DNA of 64,000 nucleotides from Paraescarpia echinospica (GCA_020002185.1 CM034531.1:45150574-45214573), one strand, 5' to 3'; numbered from the stretch's first letter, positions 22,216 through 33,663 are shown. Program-made: numbers and translations. The notes: generated by a model from the sequence alone, not told the origin.

Positions 22216-23112
22216 ATTTAGGTGTACCTGGACGAAACAGTGTGTTTTTATGGAAATGCGCCTCTTTCGATTGGTCTCTTCAACCTAACAATTAATGAGA
22301 TGGATGTGTTAATCAAGTGTAACGTCATCACGCTATCGTCGCTCACTTTCTAAAATGTATCTGAGGTCGCTATTCGTGTACTTGAGATATTTTTTGAAAC
22401 ATTGAACTGTTCAAGCCGAAATTTGTTTCTGGTTCGATAAAAATATTAGAAGGGCACGTATGTTAGAGTGCATATAATTTGTACTGTATAATATAATTGT
22501 ACAGTAAAAATGAACGGACAACTTCTCTTTAAGTAACCCGGTATATCACCCTCTCTGTGTTTTTTTGCAATTTCATTCATGTTCCATTCACATTGGACAA
22601 TATTGATGTAGATATATTGATATAGAGGTGCCTAATATATAACGGTTTGACTCTTCTCCCTGTTATAGATTGCTACCCGAGGATATACATTATCCTGTCC
22701 ACACTGCATGACGTGAATTTGCTAATATATATTATGGTTCTTCAGTAATGTTTACTAATAATATAAGCCTATGCATGCTTCTTCCCGCGTGACGTCTTAT
22801 GAAGGCCCGGTGGCACTGACGCGGGAACGAAATTAATGTTGGGGGTGCTGAGAACTGGAGCTTCAGCACCATTTCGCGCCGATGACATCGACACACGGCG
22901 TGGGGTGCTGTTGAATATTTTTCGCGGCGACGTTAACATTTTTGAATCTCACAAGAATCCTCCAATTGCACACACCCTTGATAAACCGCCACATTTAAGT
23001 TCATATTTAGTGGGAGTAGAACCATATGTCCGCCACCCTCCAGCGAAATTACAGAGGGCGACTCCCCCCTATTGTCACCCTGTTCCCGCGCCTATGCCTG
23101 GTGGTATTGTCT
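22216..23112. other. 3' flank of the minus-strand chitin-binding gene, no further gene seen
   Basis: Mixed unique sequence downstream of the stop codon of the CBM14 gene. A plus-strand frame at 22836-23270 overlaps the real minus-strand exon and is a shadow. Confidence 0.4.
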
Positions 23113-23369
23113 TCAATAAGACCTGTTCCTGCCATCGTAGTTCATCCCGTTCCCGTGCTGTGTTCCTTCTCCCCGGCTATCGTTGCCTTGACACGTGGGG
23201 GAGTGAATTGAGCAGACCTTGTCGTTGTCGTCCCACAGCAATCCCCTGGGGCAGTGCATCAGGTGCATGATGGGAGTCTTCAGACGCGGGTCATGGATGC
23301 ACGCGACGAACGTGGTGCACTCTGTCGGGTTGCGGTAGAACCCAGTCTTGACGCATTTGATGCGGGCGG
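23113..23369 (-). CDS. chitin-binding (CBM14/peritrophin-A) protein, last exon
   Basis: Minus-strand exon from the acceptor ttactccag at 23370-23371 to a TGA at 23113-23115. It encodes one complete six-cysteine CBM14 domain: IKCVKTGFYRNPTECTTF, VACIHDP, HLMHCPRGLLWDD, KVCS and PTC, giving C1-C6 in the usual spacing with the aromatic and CPxGLxWD signature. The domain binds chitin in secreted cuticle, shell or peritrophic-matrix proteins. A short Gly/Asn-rich tail follows. The 2-nt entry phase matches the exon at 23700-23996 exactly (G + CC = Ala). The opposite strand carries only a shadow frame. Confidence 0.85.
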
Positions 23370-23529
23370 CTGGAGTAAGCAGAGTTGAGTATTGTGAACA
23401 ATGCTCCTAATTCAACGCTGCGAATATCACGTCCAAATTAATATATTGTGAACTTTTGAATATCAACAATGTGAACATTGGGCATGAATAGCCTGAAATG
23501 TTCTACTAATATTATTTGAATCTTATCCT

Positions 23530-23576
23530 ATAATGCGCGCGCGCGTGTGTGTTGTGTGTGTGTGCGTGCGTGCTGT
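23530..23576. repeat. CG/TG microsatellite
   Basis: Short cgcgcgtgtgtg repeat inside the intron between the last two chitin-binding exons. Confidence 0.8.
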
Positions 23577-23699
23577 CGATATAATGTCGAATATAATTAG
23601 TTCATGCTACTTTATTATCGTTACTAGGCACAAGAGATGTTATTAATAAAAGAAAAATGTAATTTCTGTACACTAATTCGTGTACAAAAGAGTGCCTAC

Positions 23700-23996
23700 C
23701 TAGATTTTTTGGGAAGTCTGGATACATGGAAGCTGCAGTGTCCCCGTAGATAAAATCTGAGTTTTGTCGACCAGGAGGCCTCTTGTAGCGAACATCGGTG
23801 TGTTCTTTATTGCGACCTGTCTCCCCGTCATGGGATTCGGGGGTATAGTGGGTATATTCATTTTCGTCATCTGCAGCAGTCGGCTTCTCGGGGTATCGAC
23901 GATTAAATACAGGTATTTCTTGGTACGATGCTTCATTGTAATGTCTGTAATCTGGTTCGGTTTTGTGGTCGAAGTACGGCGAATTTTCAAAGTGTT
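23700..23996 (-). CDS. chitin-binding protein, Tyr/Glu/Pro-rich linker exon
   Basis: Minus-strand exon between a tgtttcag acceptor (23997-23998) and a gtaggc donor (23699-23694). It encodes about 98 residues of low-complexity linker rich in Tyr, Glu, Asp, Pro and Asn, for example SPYFDHKTEPDYRHYN and PGRQNSDFIYGD. Its 1-nt exit phase fits the CBM14 exon. Such disordered linkers are common in secreted matrix proteins with chitin-binding ends. The other two frames are open by chance, so the frame choice rests on phase. Confidence 0.7.
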   Translation of the reverse strand, partial: NTLKIRRTSTTKPNQITDITMKHRTKKYLYLIVDTPRSRLLQMTKMNIPTIPPNPMTGRQVAIKNTPMFATRGLLVDKTQILSTGTLQLPCIQTSQKI

Positions 23997-23998
23997 CT

Positions 23999-24535
23999 GA
24001 AACAGTGTGATGACTTATTATGTATTAATTTTCCAATTTTTTGTCAATATGGCTGCCGTCCACAGTATCGTTTATGACAGCGTAAGTTAACAGTGGGTGC
24101 CACTAAGTTGTTCTGTAACGAAGATACAAAATTAACTAGATTATTCATCACGCAGATACTTGTTTACATTAATTCGTTTGAAAATAAAGAAACAATTAAT
24201 GTAGTTAAGTATGACATTAATAGGTCAGTTAGGGATGACATTCGTTTCGTTGTTATAGCTAGAACTGATTGATTCTGAGGTTCTGCAATACAGGAACAGT
24301 TCGGATGCAACTGCAGTTGCTGACTGAAAACTTACAATATTTATTTGTTTCGACTTTTAAGTGACAAATGACAAATCAAGGAGGAATCGAAGTGTCGTCG
24401 GAACCTACGTGAGCCTCAGTTTGGACATAAATATGTTTTAAAAAGCGGTTTTAGTTGGGATGGTGCCTCTGCATAAACGATCCACGTTGTTTTCTTCAAC
24501 ACAAATCTCACTTGGAGTCCTCAATACGCATGTTC
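23999..24535. other. intron DNA, nothing recognised
   Basis: Unique AT-rich sequence upstream of the linker exon on the minus strand. Confidence 0.4.
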
Positions 24536-24656
24536 CTATGTATGTGTGTGTGTGTGTGTGTGTGGTGTGCGTGTGTGCGTGTGTTCGTGTTCGTGTGTGC
24601 GTGTGCGTTCGTGCGTTCGTGAGCTGTGCGTACGTCCGTACGTTTGTGCGCGTGTA
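24536..24656. repeat. TG/CG microsatellite
   Basis: Alternating tgtg and gtgcgt runs. The overlapping open frames are artefacts. Confidence 0.9.
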
Positions 24657-25309
24657 ATCTATTTCGCCATGTTCTATATGTGCAAGAAGATTCCTGGCGC
24701 GCAGTGAACTGAAGGGACGATGACAGGAGGATAGGTGACAAGAGAAAAAACGACAGGAAAGAATGGAACGGAAGAAAATGTAACAGGAGAGAAGACGACA
24801 GGGGGGGAGACAACGACCAGACAGATGCAATCCGGAGAAGGAGCTACTCTGAGGCAGTGATTGAGGAGGCAATGACAAAAGAGAGGGTGTTCATGTGCGA
24901 CTCTATTCTGAGAAAGACAGATAAGACATTAAGTGAGGGGGAGGACGTTGTCTATGATAGAACATGTGACTATGATCTATGATATAGAGCTATGATAGAA
25001 CATGTGACTGAAATGATGACTGAGATTTATGGGGATATTTTGTTGCGAGGGAATATATGTACATGAGAGATGGCGTAAGTGGAAAGGGGGCTGCCGTTTT
25101 GTGCGGTATGTTGATAGTGGGACAGGCTGCATCTATTTAAACTAGATTCGCAGGTGGGATTCACAGAGAAGCGTGAAACTGGAGGCATAGATTAAGACAG
25201 CACAAATACATCAGCTAAGAACAGCATGGAAAACTGTTCTTAAGCTGGATATAAATGCGTTTGTGTAAATGCAAGGAGCATAGTAAACAAAAGAAGTGAA
25301 CTAAACATT

Positions 25310-26514
25310 ATGGAAGAAGATATTAACCCTCACATAATAGGTATAACCGAATCATGGACAACCACCAATATATCAGATGCCGAATTGGGACTAACAGGAT
25401 ATGTAATGTTTAGGAAAGATAGACTAGGAAGAAGGGGAGGTGGAGTTATTTTATATATTAAAGAATCTATCCAGTCTTTTGAAATAAAATTAGAAATAGA
25501 AGCAAATTGCGAAGAAGCTGTTTGTTGCAACGTAGTTACATGAAACTGGGTTAGTTTATCGAAATCCAAACATAAGCAAAGAAGAGAATGAAAAAGTGTT
25601 GGAAATATAAACTCAGAGGGATTCTTAATGGCAGAAGAACTGAATGAGTATTTTAGTTCCGTGTTTACCAGGGAAGATATTAGTTCACTGCCAATGTCAG
25701 AGGCTAAGATCATTGGGGCGGAATCATACTATTTAGGACAGTTAGGTGTAACCCCGGAAATGGTAGCTAAAAAAATAAGGGATAATAAATCATCTGGATT
25801 TATGGGATACCACACAAACTACTAATGGAAATTGTAGAACAAATTAGCATACCGCTTGCAACAGTTTTCAACTTACATTGGAAGAGGGAGTGGTTCCTTT
25901 AAAATGGAAAGAAGCAAACATTATACCGTTATTTTTAAAAAGTTCGAGAAATAAGTCAGATAACTACAGACCAGTGAATTTAACATCGGTGATTTGCAAA
26001 TTATTAGAAAGACTAATTAAAGATCATGGGTTTCTAAAAGCGAGGTCATGCTTAACAAATATGTTATTTTTTTGGAAGATATCACAAAGTGGGTAGACGT
26101 GGCATCACCAGTAGATATCATCTACTTCGATGTTCAGGAAGCTTTCGACAAAGTGCCACATCAAAGAATACTGCTTAAACTAAAGGCCCTTGGCTTAGGA
26201 AATGGTATAATTAACTGGATAGAAAAATGGCTGATTAAAAGAAGACAACGGGTAATAGTTGATAGGGAGGCTTCACATTGGAAATTAATTTTGAGTGGGG
26301 TAGCACAGGATCACTACTGGGACCTATATTATTCTTAATATATATAAATGATTTGGACGATGATATAACAAGCAAAGTGTTGCAATGTACGGATGATACA
26401 AAAGTTTTAGAAGGATTAAACGTGATGGAAATAGACAGCATTTACAAGATGATCTCGACAGGTTGGTCAAATGGTCTAAAAATGGCAAATGTTGTTACAT
26501 TTTGGGAAATGTAA
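25310..26514 (+). pseudogene. CR1 ORF2 fragments (copy D)
   Basis: Endonuclease frame with IIGITESWTTT and YVMFRKDRLGRRGGGV (25310-25543), then a deletion that removes the GDFNH...SDHN half. The reverse transcriptase pieces are 25628-25825, 25878-26096, 26048-26338 and 26278-26514. The catalytic box reads CTDD, and GVPQGSVLGP is degraded to GVAQDHYW. It is nonfunctional. Confidence 0.8.
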
Positions 26515-26933
26515 ATGCCTTGACACAGGACATAGGAACGAAGATGTACAATATACAATCAGGGGTATTATACTAAGTACTACTCAAAAGAAAATGACTT
26601 AGGGTTAATCATTAGTGCTGATATGAAGGTGTCGGAGCAGTGCGGGAAATCAAATCCTTGGATTAATTAAGCGAAACGTAACGTATAAGAAAAAAGAGCT
26701 AATAATACCGCTGTACAAAAGATTATAGCTAGGCCTCGTTTAGAATATTGTATTCAAGCGTGGAAGCCATATCGCAGGAAGGACATATATATGCTAGAAA
26801 GAGTACAGAGGAGTGCAACTAAAATGATACCAAAACTGAGGGATCTTAGTTATGAAATTCGCCTAAAACAAATTGGTTTAACAACACTAGAAACCAGGAG
26901 ATTGAGAGGATATCAGATAGAAGTGTTCTAATA

Positions 26934-27176
26934 TTGAATGGATATGAAAATATTGTTAGAAATATTTTTTTCTCACTTAAGAAAGGTAGAAGGACTAGAG
27001 GACATGAAGTTACATTAGCAAATGAGGAGTGTAGATTAGATATAAGAAAGTTCTCATTTTCACAACGGACTGTAAATGAATGGAACAGATTATCTGCTGA
27101 TTGTGTGGGTGCTAGTAGCGTGAATATGTTTAAAAATAAAATCGACACATACCTCAGAAGGGCGGGATGCACATAG
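26934..27176 (+). pseudogene. CR1 ORF2 C-terminal end (copy D)
   Basis: Open frame with RKFSFSQRTVNEWNRL and SSVNMFKNKIDTYLRRAG, the conserved end of ORF2 in this family, followed by the 3' UTR with ctttggcttatc-type sequence in reverse orientation in the minus copies. Confidence 0.8.
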
Positions 27177-27282
27177 ATAAAAGGGTTGGACTCTCGATAA
27201 GCCAAAGGGCTTCCTTGTCCACCTGCCACCTAGAGTTAAATCTCTGGGTGGCAATCTTGTAAAATCTTGTTAATGAATTTAT

Positions 27283-27419
27283 TACCATGTGCTTTTGACA
27301 CTTACAATCGTGACACCCGTACACCGAAAATGTGTACTAACCAAAACGAAGCTTTGAGGTTAATGGTACTCGCGGTCGTATTCGCAATATAAATTGAACT
27401 AGTAAGCGACATATCTATA
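27283..27419 (-). repeat. 3' LTR of gypsy 2
   Basis: Shares ccatgtgctttt, cgtgacacccgta, ggtactcgc and ataaattgaactagtaagcg with 31091-31228. Its edges are estimated from where similarity stops. Confidence 0.75.
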
Positions 27420-27481
27420 TCTTCCTACTAAAAAAATTAAAATGTTCATTGCAATGTTCATAATATAAGCTCTTTAAATCA

Positions 27482-28630
27482 TTACACAGAATGTTCATGT
27501 TGTAATACGCTTTCTTCAGGTTCCAATGTCTGTCTTCGCATCTGCATGCCCTTCTCAAAGTTCCTGGCATATGCTTTGGACGTGTTTTCTTCATGCCTTC
27601 GAAGATTACATCTGGTTCTTCTTCCGAGATTGAGCTCTGGTGGAATGTATCCACTTTCAAGTTGGGTGTATCTGTACGTTAGTAAACCCATTTGTTTATC
27701 ACCACATTTTCCGATGATGTTCTTTAGAGTATTCACTGTTCTTTCCGCTTGTCCATTGGATTGTGGATGTGTTGGTTAAATCCCATTCTTCAGCAAATTG
27801 CTTGAATTCGGTGCTTGAGTAGCAAGGCCCATTATCGCTCACAAGCTCGTGTGGGATTCCGGATCTCCCAAAGCTTTCTTTCATAGTTTGTATGATCAAT
27901 TTGATGCTCTGGTTAGGTATCTGGTAAAAATCTGGTTACTGGAGTGATAATCAACAATCAGAACATACTCCTTGTTATGCAATTGGAACTAGTCCGATCC
28001 AACTTTCAACCACGCTTGTTTTGGTACTTCGTGTGGAATCAGTGGCTTTAGACACTGTCAGGCTCTCTGGTCTAGACAGTCAAGGCATTGACTCACCACC
28101 TTCTTAATGTCTTTGTTGATGCCAGGCCAGAACACTGCTGATCTCGCTCTTCGTTTACATTTCTCTTGAATGAGATGACCCGTGTGTAGTCTATCAAGAA
28201 TGTTCATCTTCCTTACAATAACGATTCTGGTTCATTTCACGATCAAGCCATCCTAAACAGTCATTTCATCCCTGTAGTTCGAGTATGAGTGTATACACAC
28301 TGGATAATCTCTCTTTTCACTCGGCCATCCTGACATAATAATGTTTTTTTTCAAAGCGAACATATCTGCATCATCTTCATATTCTCTCTTGAGTTCTTCT
28401 TTTTTCCTCCTGTCTGTCACAAACGCTGACCTCATCACGCCATGTACATGTGCTTCTATCTCCGATTCAAAATCGATTGTTTGCACTTTCCGTATTTCTG
28501 CGATACTCGCCAGCACATGTGCTACTGCGATGGCATCGACATAAATGTTCGCAAGAGTGTCTTCCTCTTGTTTCTGGTCTACGTGTGTGTTTTGCTGACT
28601 AGCACGTGACAATGTGTCCGCTGTGTACAC
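27482..28630 (-). pseudogene. gypsy 2 pol: integrase remnants
   Basis: Frames 28630-28253 (pre-integrase linker with ADTLSRAS, the usual start after RNase H) and 27899-27699 (integrase core with GIPHELVSDNGPCYSSTEF, the second catalytic Asp). The H2C2 finger is only visible in broken form. Several frame changes are present. Confidence 0.7.
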
Positions 28631-28686
28631 GTACTTTCCTGGTATATATATACTTCTGCAACCTCGGTCGAATTCGATATGAAATT

Positions 28687-28720
<34 letters not shown>

Positions 28721-29466
28721 AATTTCAGATCATACTTCTGCAACCTCGGTCGAATTCGTTGTATTCGTGGTGGAAAGTCATTCAGCGCTTTCGAGAAATT
28801 TGCAACAAGTGGTTTGTGGTCGGTCTCCACTACCACTGTCTGTCCGAACGCCATAGCTAAAGCTTCTCTTTCGATGGGTGCATACCGCGATTGACAATCA
28901 GTCGTTGACCTTGATGCATACGCAACTGGTAACCACCCATCACCATGAAACTGTGGTAATACTGCCCCAAGTCCTTTCTGACGTGCATCACACGATATTT
29001 TATTTGGCAATTCAGTGTTGTAGGATTGCAGCACGGGCTTGCCCGAGACCACCTCTTTCAGGTTTTCAATTGCTCTCTGATGTTTCTGACCCCATTGGAA
29101 GTGCACATCGGATTTCATCAGCATTCTCAAGACGTAACTAATTTCTGCAAGATCTGACAGAAATCTTGCGAGGTATGTGACTATACCAATGAACCTAGCC
29201 TGTTCTTCTTTTCTTGTGGGTGGTGTCATGCGCGTGACAGCTGCGACTTTCTCCGGGTCTGGTTTCATACCTTCTTTGCTGATAATTTCTCCCAGAAATT
29301 TCAACTTTGTTACGCCCATCTCACATTTATCTTTTTTGAGGGATAATCCTGTCTCTCGACACTTGTCAAGTACTGTTCTCACAGTGGCATCATGCTGTTC
29401 TCGAGTCGAACCCCATATGATGATGTCGTTCATCGATGTGTCTACATTTGGAATTGTTTCAAACAA
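28579..29466 (-). pseudogene. gypsy 2 pol: reverse transcriptase end and RNase H
   Basis: A 295-codon frame with KLKFLGEIISKEGMKPDPEK (thumb/connection), FIGIVTYLARFLSDLAEI, then RNase H blocks ISCDARQKGLGAVLPQFHG, PVAYASRSTTDCQSRYAPIE and VVETDHKPL. The end is replaced by TA-repeat sequence from a small insertion at 28677-28731. The upstream reverse transcriptase palm is in other frames. Confidence 0.8.
28650..28758. repeat. 55-bp hairpin insertion between 27-bp direct repeats
   Basis: The 27-mer beginning atacttctgcaacctcggtc occurs at 28650-28676 and again at 28732-28758. Between them lies gaaattcac, a run of AT dinucleotides and gtgaatttc: a perfect inverted repeat. It interrupts the gypsy 2 pol frame. 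Confidence 0.85.
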
Positions 29467-30100
29467 CTGATGGATGGATCTGTTATATACCTCTGGAGTA
29501 CACGAGATTCCAAACGGAAGTCGCAGGCAGGGATACCTGCCAAATGGTGTGTTGAATGTGCAGAGCTTTGACCTGTCTTCGTCTAATTTTAACTCCCAAA
29601 ACCCTCGTGTGCAGTTTATCTTTGAGAACTACTTCCCGCCTGACATTTTTGCCAATTTCTCATGTTGGAAGTTTGAAGTGTTCTCTTCGAATTGCCTTAT
29701 TCAAGTTTCTCGGGTGTAAGCAAATTCGAAGTGACCCATCTTGCTTGTTCACCAAGTGTATGAATTTACCCAATCAATCGGTTCTTCGATATCTGTAATC
29801 ACATCATGTTCTTCCATTCTCTTCAATTCTTATTCCAACTCTTTGAATTTCCTGAATGGTACTTTCCTGCATGGTTCTACTACCGGTTCCGCATCTGGTT
29901 TGAGCTTGATGCTAACTTCTCCTGGTACACATCCAAGTCTTTGTATTCTTCCAAGATACCAGGAGCTTTCTTGTCATCAGCTAGCTCAACAGCTAGTACT
30001 CTCTTCACAAGACCCATGTCATCACTCATCTGTCTTCCCAATATAAGCTAAACTTGACCTGGATAGATAATAAACAATGCTCGCTTTGAGTGTCCTTTGT

Positions 30101-30145
30101 GTTTCACAGTCAAAATTGCTTGACAAGCAATTTTGACTGTGAAAC
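30101..30145. repeat. perfect 21-bp inverted repeat with 3-nt loop
   Basis: gtttcacagtcaaaattgct plus t, then gac, then the exact reverse complement. It lies in the pol/gag boundary region of gypsy 2 and is probably a foldback duplication. Confidence 0.9.
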
Positions 30146-30429
30146 TTGCTTTTGAATAAAAACAATAGTTGTTATATCATAGATAAAATTAATTAATAAT
30201 AATAGTAATTAAGATAATAAATTTGTTACAGCAACTTCTTCCCCATTGTAGACGGTAAGCTTAATTTCTGTAGCTTTCATTTTTGGCCTGCTTGGAAGGG
30301 TGTTGTACTCTTTCATTGGTATTATGTTCACATCGCTGTTTGCGTCAGGTTTGGCATTGGATTTGTGGTTCTACAACATCTCTTGAAATGATCTCTTCCA
30401 TGACATCTGTGGCATTGTCCAGCAATGAT

Positions 30430-31040
30430 TTTTCTAGTGAACTTCCTGTCTTTCATCAAGACATCCACATCTAAGTCATCAACTAATTACATTTATTTCA
30501 TCCTGGTGACATTAAACTCATCATGTTTACAAATCATGATCGTATTGTCAAGCGTAAGTACGTGTTTTTTTCGTGTTTCGACACTTCTGATTCCTATAAT
30601 AATTTGGTCACGAATCAGACCTTCGGCTAACTGTTCGAATTCGTATATGTTTGCTATCTTCCTCAAATCTGTGAGGTATGATGCAAACGACTTTCCTTTT
30701 TACTGTGTTTTTTCGTTAAAATACAGTCTTTCATATGCCACATCTTTCTTTCCTTGCATATGTTTCTTAAATTGTTCTACACGATAGGCAAACTTGTTTT
30801 TTATTCTCTTCAACGATGTCGAAAGTATTGAATATTTCAATTGCTTCCTCACCTGCGCAATGTAACAGCAACGCGCACTTTATCTTGTCGAGCCGGCTTG
30901 ACTTTTCCGTGGCTTCGAGGTCGATGTCGAACTTCTAATACCAAATTCGCCAATTTTCTTCGTTGTTTCCTTCGAAACTCAGTTTTCCGGGCGGTTGTAG
31001 CGATTCCATGCTATTTCGTCTCCAATTCTGACTCCATGTA
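30430..31040 (-). pseudogene. gypsy 2 gag remnant
   Basis: Reading the minus strand in mixed frames gives a gag-like series: an NWRIW-type start near 30960, then KIKCALLLHCAGEEAIEIFN near 30870-30830, typical of invertebrate Ty3/gypsy gag. The knuckle lies downstream near 30390. Confidence 0.55.
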
Positions 31041-31090
31041 ATACTTCGTAAGTTCGTAACACGTCAACAATTCAGTTTTAATTAACTTAT

Positions 31091-31228
31091 TGCCATGTGC
31101 TTTGGACACTTACACTCGTGACACCCGTATACCGGAAGTGTATATTAACAAAAACAAAGCTTCGAAATTAACGGTACTCGCTGTCATACTCACGATATAA
31201 ATTGAACTAGTAAGCGACATCTCTACAA
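31091..31228 (-). repeat. 5' LTR of gypsy 2
   Basis: Direct repeat partner of 27283-27419; in plus orientation it runs tgccatgtg to ctctaca, giving TG...CA ends. No convincing primer-binding site is seen next to it. Confidence 0.7.
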
Positions 31229-32730
31229 ACCCGAATGACGAGAATATGGTCAGGTAGAACGAACAAGATGTGACATCATATAATTTTGTGCAACAAAATC
31301 TCCGAGCAGACTCGATCTGCTCAACGGATGGTGGCTGCCTAACACAAAGAAGAAGAAGAAGCAGCACGTAAGTACCTGAGCGAGCGACATTGTGGTATCG
31401 GCCGCTAAACTTGTCCGCCAACTGAGAGTATCGAAGCCGCGTGTGTGCCGAGAAGACGGGAATGTCGTCATGTGGCGCCACTGGCAGTTCTGGTTTCCGG
31501 TAAACCTCTTGTTGATAGCTCTTGGGATAAGGCTGCAGATGAACTTTTTCTGTCGACAAAATAACTATTCTTAGGCATCTATATCGGTGTGTGTCGCATA
31601 CATGGTTATCCTTATTTTGAATCCGTTTATGTGTTTTACTAGTAATTAAAATGTCACCCTGCAATCGTTGATGATTGAGATGATTAAATATAATAATCAT
31701 AATATATTAGTTTTGTACCATGAGTTCCTACACATTATTTGCACACTATGTGTATGCCAACGTCTTAACATAACAAATGTGTGACAACAAACTAAAGGTT
31801 TTAATATAATGTGACCGTTCTATATGTATTAATATCGACTTTGTGCTTGAGCATAGTGTAAACGTAATATTCGAGCTGAAGCATTCAAAATTCCACTCAA
31901 AGGAAACGATCGTATAATAAGAAAGAGCAAACTGTTTGAAAATTATTTGGGTAGTATAGCCAATACAATTCGACATATTTCAAAACATGAAATTACGAGC
32001 CACAACCTATCAGACGTTAAGTCCCTGGTTAATGGAAGGTTATTTGTAATACTACGGATACGCGAGACCAGTACGCCATGTCTGGCATGGATTGCTGCTA
32101 CAACAGACCAGCACAAGAGGTTTGTTTCTGTTTCGTAATTAACAAATCCCAGTTGCTCTATGAGCTATACGTACGGGCCAGCAGTTCCTTACATGTTGAG
32201 GCGTCCTTAGCCTCACCCAGTTACACCTCTAGGATGTTCCAAATAGTTCAAGTCTTAGATAAACGAGTTTGTGCATGTTTCAGTGTTGGTTCTTATTTGT
32301 TTGTAGTTGTTTGAATATTAAAGCGAGTGCGTCTGTCAGGAGGCAATATGATGTTTTGGACGGAATATCAATTTGGTTATAGACGACCATAATGTTTACG
32401 ACATTGCTCTGGTAGTTACAGTCACCTTTACTGCGACAGGCAGGTCTTTGTTGTATTTGTTCAAGTGCATATCGTGATTATTACTGTATTCCTATCAAAG
32501 GGCAAAAAGAAAACTGACTTCAGAAATGTATCACATTATCTAAAGCGAAGTGCGGACTTGGGCTGCGGCTGTTCATTAACAGGAGAAACAAAGTGGTCAC
32601 TGAGTTGTTTGATATTTTGGACACGTGATAACTGGATGAGAATGTAGCCTACTTTTGAATAGAGCCGCGCTGTTTTCTCCTCTATGGCCGCGAGCAGCCA
32701 GTCGATAGGCGCCTACATCACTACCACCAC
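31229..32730. other. no gene seen
   Basis: AT-rich DNA upstream (minus sense) of the gypsy 5' LTR. Short open frames at 31110-31700, 31947-32138 and 32078-32314 show no motif. It is probably intron of the chitin-binding gene. Confidence 0.4.
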
Positions 32731-33205
32731 CTGCAGACACCCCTAAACCTCCCTCCAGCCTAGCCTCGTGTTTGCCGTCGGTTGGTCGTCTTTCGTAGAC
32801 GTTTTCGTACATATTGTTTTGATACGAACGCTGATTAGATCGATTTCTATAAAATATGCCAGGGTGTGGCTGCTTGGGATTCACTGCTGGTGTACGTTTG
32901 ATCTGACTGTACAGCTGTTTTCCAAGGGACTGGAAGGAAACCCGACGATTTCCATCGTAGCCATCTCTCTGCAGATCTCGACTTCCCTGTTCGTCTCTTC
33001 CGTTGTGAAACCGGACAGGATTGTGAGTAGGTGGTCGGATCCGTTGCTTCCGGTGTTGCCCATAGATGACGCCACCGTTAAGCCTAACGGTTCTAGATTT
33101 TGAATTGTTTTCCTGCGGAACGTATCTGTTCCCTTGTCCTTCATCGTCCCGGGAAAATGAAGAAGGAACGTCATCGAGTCTCTCTGATGTCGCAGTGGAG
33201 TTCTC
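32731..33205 (-). CDS. probable upstream linker exon of the chitin-binding protein
   Basis: Minus-strand frame after a good acceptor (cacctgtttttatgcag) at 33206. It encodes about 155 residues rich in Arg, Asn, Gln, Tyr and Gly (SSFSRDDEGQGNRYVPQ, PHPGIFYRNRSNQRSYQNN). Two possible donors, after 32749 (gtttag) and after 32731 (gtggtg), both leave phase 1 and so fit the 23996 exon (G + AA = Glu). The composition continues that of the 23.7-kb exon. The joining intron would be about 9 kb, filled by a gypsy element and CR1 copy D. No signal-peptide exon was found, so the gene is incomplete here. It could instead belong to an unrelated gene. Confidence 0.5.
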
Positions 33206-33246
33206 CTGCATAAAAACAGGTGTGATGGTTAGATCTGTATAAATGT

Positions 33247-33427
33247 AAGTGTGTGTGTGTGTGTGCGTGCGTACGTGCGCGTACGCGCGTGCGTGCATAT
33301 GGTCGCGCGTCTGTGCGTGTTTATGCTTCTGTGCGTGTTTATGCTTCTGTGTGTCCGGGTAGGTATGTGTTTGTGTGTGGTGCGTTTTATGTGTCAGGGA
33401 TGCATACTTGAATACTCTTTCTCTTTA

Positions 33428-33504
<77 letters not shown>

Positions 33505-33600
33505 CTCACACACAAACTCATACACACACGCACACACCCGCACACACATGCAAGCACGCACGCACGCACGCACGCACACACACAACACAAATAACAAATA
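33247..33600. repeat. TG/CG, (TC)n and (CA)n microsatellites
   Basis: Three simple-repeat blocks: tgtg/gcgtgc at 33247-33300, a pure TC run at about 33418-33500, and CA/CG repeats at 33505-33590. Overlapping frames (Ser/Leu or Arg/Glu repeats) are artefacts. Confidence 0.95.
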
Positions 33601-33663
33601 GAACGATTATTAAACACCAGTTAGATAGTCTATAAAACAAACTTTACAATTTTAATGTAAACG

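Larger units (their letters stand above)
24711..27270 (+). mobile_element. CR1-like LINE copy D, 5' truncated and decayed
   Basis: Begins in the Lys/Glu-rich part of ORF1 (gacaggaggataggtgacaa). It passes a deleted esterase (24880-25090), endonuclease (25310-25543), reverse transcriptase (25628-26510) and the ORF2 tail (26740-27176). It ends in a tail with aatcttgt repeats at 27252-27270. Many stops and small deletions make it the oldest-looking CR1 copy. It directly abuts the LTR of a gypsy element. Confidence 0.85.
27283..31228 (-). mobile_element. Ty3/gypsy retrotransposon 2 (minus), whole but decayed
   Basis: Direct repeats of about 138 bp at 27283-27419 and 31091-31228 flank gag-pol remnants read on the minus strand: gag (about 31040-30430), a CCHC knuckle (CHRCHGRDHFKRCC near 30390), protease/RT (about 30050-28900), RNase H (28950-28640) and integrase (28250-27480). 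Frames are broken in many places. The LTRs have drifted (about 80% alike), so the insertion is old. It sits in the presumed 9-kb intron of the chitin-binding gene. I found no clear target duplication. Confidence 0.8.

Noticed and set aside
20448..22221. Several 200-codon-plus frames (Gly/Val-rich on plus, Thr/Asn/Pro-rich on minus)
   Set aside because: The sequence lacks A on one strand, so stops are rare; composition alone explains the frames.
22836..23270. 144-codon plus-strand frame
   Set aside because: It overlaps the minus-strand CBM14 exon, which has a six-Cys domain and splice sites.
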